Assembly (NCBI GenBank): GCA_964549495.1
Contig: CAZJWJ010000147.1
Location: 1 to 7,458, forward strand
Length of the DNA stretch: 7,458 nt
Origin: JACKBJ01 sp964549495
GTDB lineage: Bacteria > Chloroflexota > Anaerolineae > Epilineales > Epilineaceae
Direction: 5' to 3'
In this document: positions 5,418 through 7,458 of the stretch, piece after piece
Numbering within the stretch: position 1 is the first letter of the stretch
How the letters are laid out: every line of letters begins with the position of its first letter
The notes under the pieces: model-generated
What the model saw: only the letters and a program-made list of their open reading frames with translations
The model's database searches: none
What the model was told of the DNA's origin: nothing
Position numbers and translations under genes: made by a program

Positions 5418-7096
5418 GCCCGACCTACGATCGTTACCTGGACAACGAGGAGCTGGCAGCTGCCTTGGAGCATCTGGCCGGCGCGTATCCGCAGATCCTG
5501 GAGCTGCGCGAGCTGGGACGCTCGCACGAGGATCGGCCCATCCCCTTGGCGGTCGTCACGCGGCGGGATCCGGATCGGCCGGATACCGACAAGCCGGCCA
5601 GTTGGGTGGACGCCAACCTACACGCCACCGAGGTCACCGGCACCATGGCCGCCCTCAAGCTCATCGACATGCTCTGCCGCGGCTATGGCCAGGAGGAGCG
5701 GATCACGCGCATCCTCGACGAGCAGGTGGTCTACGTGGCGCCGCGGCTCAACCCGGACGGCGCGGCCGAGGCCCTGGCGGCCGAGCCGCGCTACCTGCGT
5801 TCGGGCACCCGGCCCTACCCGCATGGCGAGCGCCAGCCGGGCCTGCACGTCGAAGACGTCGATGGCGATGGGCGCATCCTGCAGATGCGCATCGAGGACC
5901 CCAGCGGGGACTGGCGCGCTAGCCCCGAGGACCCGCGCCTCATGCTCGAGCGCCGGCCCTTCGACGAAGGCGACACCTACTATCGCCTGCTGCCCGAAGG
6001 CATGATCGAGGATTACGACGGCCACAGCATCCCCTTGGCGCCGCCTCTGGAGGGCCTGGACTTCAACCGCAACTTCCCCAGCGGTTGGCAGCCCGAGGGC
6101 CAGCAGCGGGGCGCCGGCGAGCATCCCGGCTCCGAGCCCGAGGTGCAGGCCGTGCTGCGCTTCGTGGCCGAGCACCGCAACCTGGTGACGGCCCTGACCT
6201 TCCACACCTACAGCCGCGCCATCCTGCGGCCCTTCAGCGGCCGGCCGGACGAGGAGATGGACCAAGACGACCTCTGGGTCTACGAGGCCATCGGCAAGCA
6301 GGGTAGCCAGCTCACCGGCTACCCTTGCGTCTCGGTCTACCACCACTTCCGCTACCACCCCAAGCAGACGATCTCGGGCGCCTTCGACGACTGGATGTAC
6401 GAGCACAACGGCGTCCTGGCCTTCACCGTCGAGCTCTGGGACCTGCCCGACGCGGCCGGCGTGACGGGCAAGAACCGGGACAAGCGTTTCATCGAGTGGA
6501 TGCGCGACCACCCGCCCGAGGACGATTGGATGATCCTGGACTGGGCCGATCGGCACGCGCCCGAGGCGCTGGTCCCCTGGCAGCCCTTCGATCATCCGCA
6601 GTTGGGCCGCGTGGAGATCGGCGGCTGGCAGCACATGTACAGCTGGCGCAACCCACCGCCGGCGCTGCTGGAGGCCGAGATCACGCCGGTGGCCGAGTTC
6701 GCCATCGCCCTGGCCCAGCTGGCCCCGCGCCTGGCCTGGCGCGAGCTCTCCAGCCAGCCCCTGGGCGACGGGCATCACCGCATCCAGGCGGTGGTTGAGA
6801 ACCCGGGCTTTCTATCGACCAGCGGGACGCGGCGGGCCCGCGATGCCGGCCGGGCCGAGCCGGTCCGCCTGCGCATCCACCTGCCCGAGGGCGCCGAGCT
6901 GGTGGCCGGTCAGCCCCGTCAGGAAGTCGGGCATCTGGAGGGTCGCAGCAACAAGCTGGGCGTTACTTTCGGCAGCTCGCCCATCGACAACCGCAAGCTG
7001 GTCGAGTGGATCCTGCGGGCGCCGGCCGGCGGCCGGGTGCGCGTCGAGGCCAGCTCGGATCGCGCCGGCAGCATCAGGGGCGAGATCGCGCTCTGA
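5414..7096 (+). CDS. M14-family zinc carboxypeptidase-like protein
   Basis: 560-residue metallopeptidase of the carboxypeptidase A/T fold (M14). The zinc ligands are visible as HATE (H70, E73) and H264 in LTFHTYSRAILRP. A substrate-carboxylate Arg is in LDFNRNFPSGW (R219), and the general-base Glu is E340 in FTVELWDL, so the active site looks complete. Between the zinc HxxE and NRNF there is an insert (about 120-210) carrying DVDGDGRILQMRIEDPSG (148-165) and YYRLLPEGMIEDYDG (189-203). I recall this from a bacterial M14 subfamily of unknown substrate. Residues from about 450 to the end look like a separate beta-rich domain. No signal peptide or membrane segment is seen (it begins MSPTYDRYLDNEEL), so a cytoplasmic role such as peptide or modified amino acid turnover is inferred. 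It is coupled to pdp by the ATGA overlap. The exact substrate, and whether it acts as a carboxypeptidase, is unknown. Confidence 0.9.
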   Translation: MSPTYDRYLDNEELAAALEHLAGAYPQILELRELGRSHEDRPIPLAVVTRRDPDRPDTDKPASWVDANLHATEVTGTMAALKLIDMLCRGYGQEERITRILDEQVVYVAPRLNPDGAAEALAAEPRYLRSGTRPYPHGERQPGLHVEDVDGDGRILQMRIEDPSGDWRASPEDPRLMLERRPFDEGDTYYRLLPEGMIEDYDGHSIPLAPPLEGLDFNRNFPSGWQPEGQQRGAGEHPGSEPEVQAVLRFVAEHRNLVTALTFHTYSRAILRPFSGRPDEEMDQDDLWVYEAIGKQGSQLTGYPCVSVYHHFRYHPKQTISGAFDDWMYEHNGVLAFTVELWDLPDAAGVTGKNRDKRFIEWMRDHPPEDDWMILDWADRHAPEALVPWQPFDHPQLGRVEIGGWQHMYSWRNPPPALLEAEITPVAEFAIALAQLAPRLAWRELSSQPLGDGHHRIQAVVENPGFLSTSGTRRARDAGRAEPVRLRIHLPEGAELVAGQPRQEVGHLEGRSNKLGVTFGSSPIDNRKLVEWILRAPAGGRVRVEASSDRAGSIRGEIAL

Positions 7097-7109
7097 CGTT
7101 CTCGACCGG

Positions 7110-7433
7110 CTACTCGCGCGGCGAGACGCCGGCCTTCTCCAAGTCCCAGGCCTCGACTTCCTCGCTGCTGTAGCGTTCGCCCTCGCCGGCCAGTCGCGCC
7201 GGCTCGCCGGTCGCCGTTGCGCCATGGGACCGACCGTCCTCTCGGTCCAAGGGCATGATCAGGGCCAAGAAGAGGTAGATCGCGGTCATCGGTATGAAGC
7301 CCGTCCATATGAACAGGATACCTACACCCAGACGCACCAGGGTGGGGTCGATGTCGTAGTGCTCGGCCAGGCCACCGCAGACGCCCAGCAGGATTCGGTC
7401 TTCGCTCGATCGCTTCATTCGCTTGCTTGCCAT
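7110..7433 (-). CDS. PspC-domain small membrane protein
   Basis: 107-residue protein. Residues 6-61 match the PspC domain: a basic start, then DRILLGVCGGLAEHYDIDPTLVRLG (12-36), then a hydrophobic membrane segment (about 33-60) ending in the typical IMP (59-61). PspC proteins sit in the cytoplasmic membrane and, in the phage-shock system, sense or relay envelope stress. Stand-alone PspC-like proteins are common in Gram-positives and Chloroflexota and their roles vary. The tail (62-107) is hydrophilic, Glu-rich and without a recognised domain. No pspA, pspB or toast-rack domain is in view, so a stress role is only inferred. Start ATG at 7433-7431 has GGGAG 9 nt upstream; an internal ATG at codon 6 would trim only basic residues. 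It faces the M14 gene, 13 nt apart. Confidence 0.9.
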   Translation of the reverse strand: MASKRMKRSSEDRILLGVCGGLAEHYDIDPTLVRLGVGILFIWTGFIPMTAIYLFLALIMPLDREDGRSHGATATGEPARLAGEGERYSSEEVEAWDLEKAGVSPRE

Positions 7434-7442
7434 GTTCCATCG

Positions 7443-7447
7443 CTCCC
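7443..7447 (-). promoter_or_regulatory. Shine-Dalgarno GGGAG for the PspC-domain gene
   Basis: Read on the minus strand, GGGAG lies 9 nt before the ATG at 7433, a slightly long but acceptable spacing. It supports this start over the codon-6 ATG, which has no purine-rich site. The promoter would lie beyond the right edge of the window. Confidence 0.55.
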
Positions 7448-7458
7448 GACAGCGTTCG

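Noticed and set aside
5618..6778. A 386-codon minus-strand frame antisense to the M14 gene
   Set aside because: It is a shadow frame caused by G/C-ending codons; it has no ribosome site or recognisable domain.

Overview
This window looks like a piece of a GC-rich bacterial chromosome, most probably from Chloroflexota (Anaerolineae-like). The lineage call is inference. It rests on high GC with strongly G/C-ending codons, TrmFO (the folate-dependent T54 methylase) as the tRNA methylase, and a secreted-type protein with a Thr/Pro-rich linker and a Tyr-Leu-Pro-Leu-type C-terminus, a combination I associate with that phylum. No phage, transposon, CRISPR or RNA gene was seen, so this appears to be ordinary chromosomal core with one interesting intergenic region.

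Layout. 2-805 (+): 3' part of a beta-propeller (PD40/TolB-like) protein with a low-complexity Thr/Pro tail. 836-2305 (-): HflX ribosome-associated GTPase. 2324-3712 (-): TrmFO. These two form a leftward pair, trmFO then hflX, and a perfect 17-bp tandem duplication lies at their junction. 3713-4085: a 373-bp divergent intergenic region with an extended -10 promoter for trmFO, a -35/-10 promoter abutting the next gene, two strong hairpins and two short palindromes. 4086-5417 (+): pyrimidine-nucleoside phosphorylase. 5414-7096 (+): M14-family zinc carboxypeptidase-like protein, overlapping the phosphorylase by ATGA. 7110-7433 (-): small PspC-domain membrane protein, convergent with the peptidase.

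How the genes work together. trmFO-hflX is a translation-related unit (tRNA T-loop methylation plus ribosome splitting/rescue). The pdp-M14 unit is catabolic or salvage-like (nucleoside phosphorolysis plus a peptidase with a complete zinc site and no visible export signal), and the overlap suggests translational coupling. The propeller and PspC genes are unrelated neighbours facing these units.

I did not find a clearly new multi-gene system. The items most worth following up are the palindrome cluster between the divergent promoters, the apparently leaderless pdp start, the 17-bp duplication, the acidic insert in the HflX G domain, and the C-terminal motif of the propeller protein.
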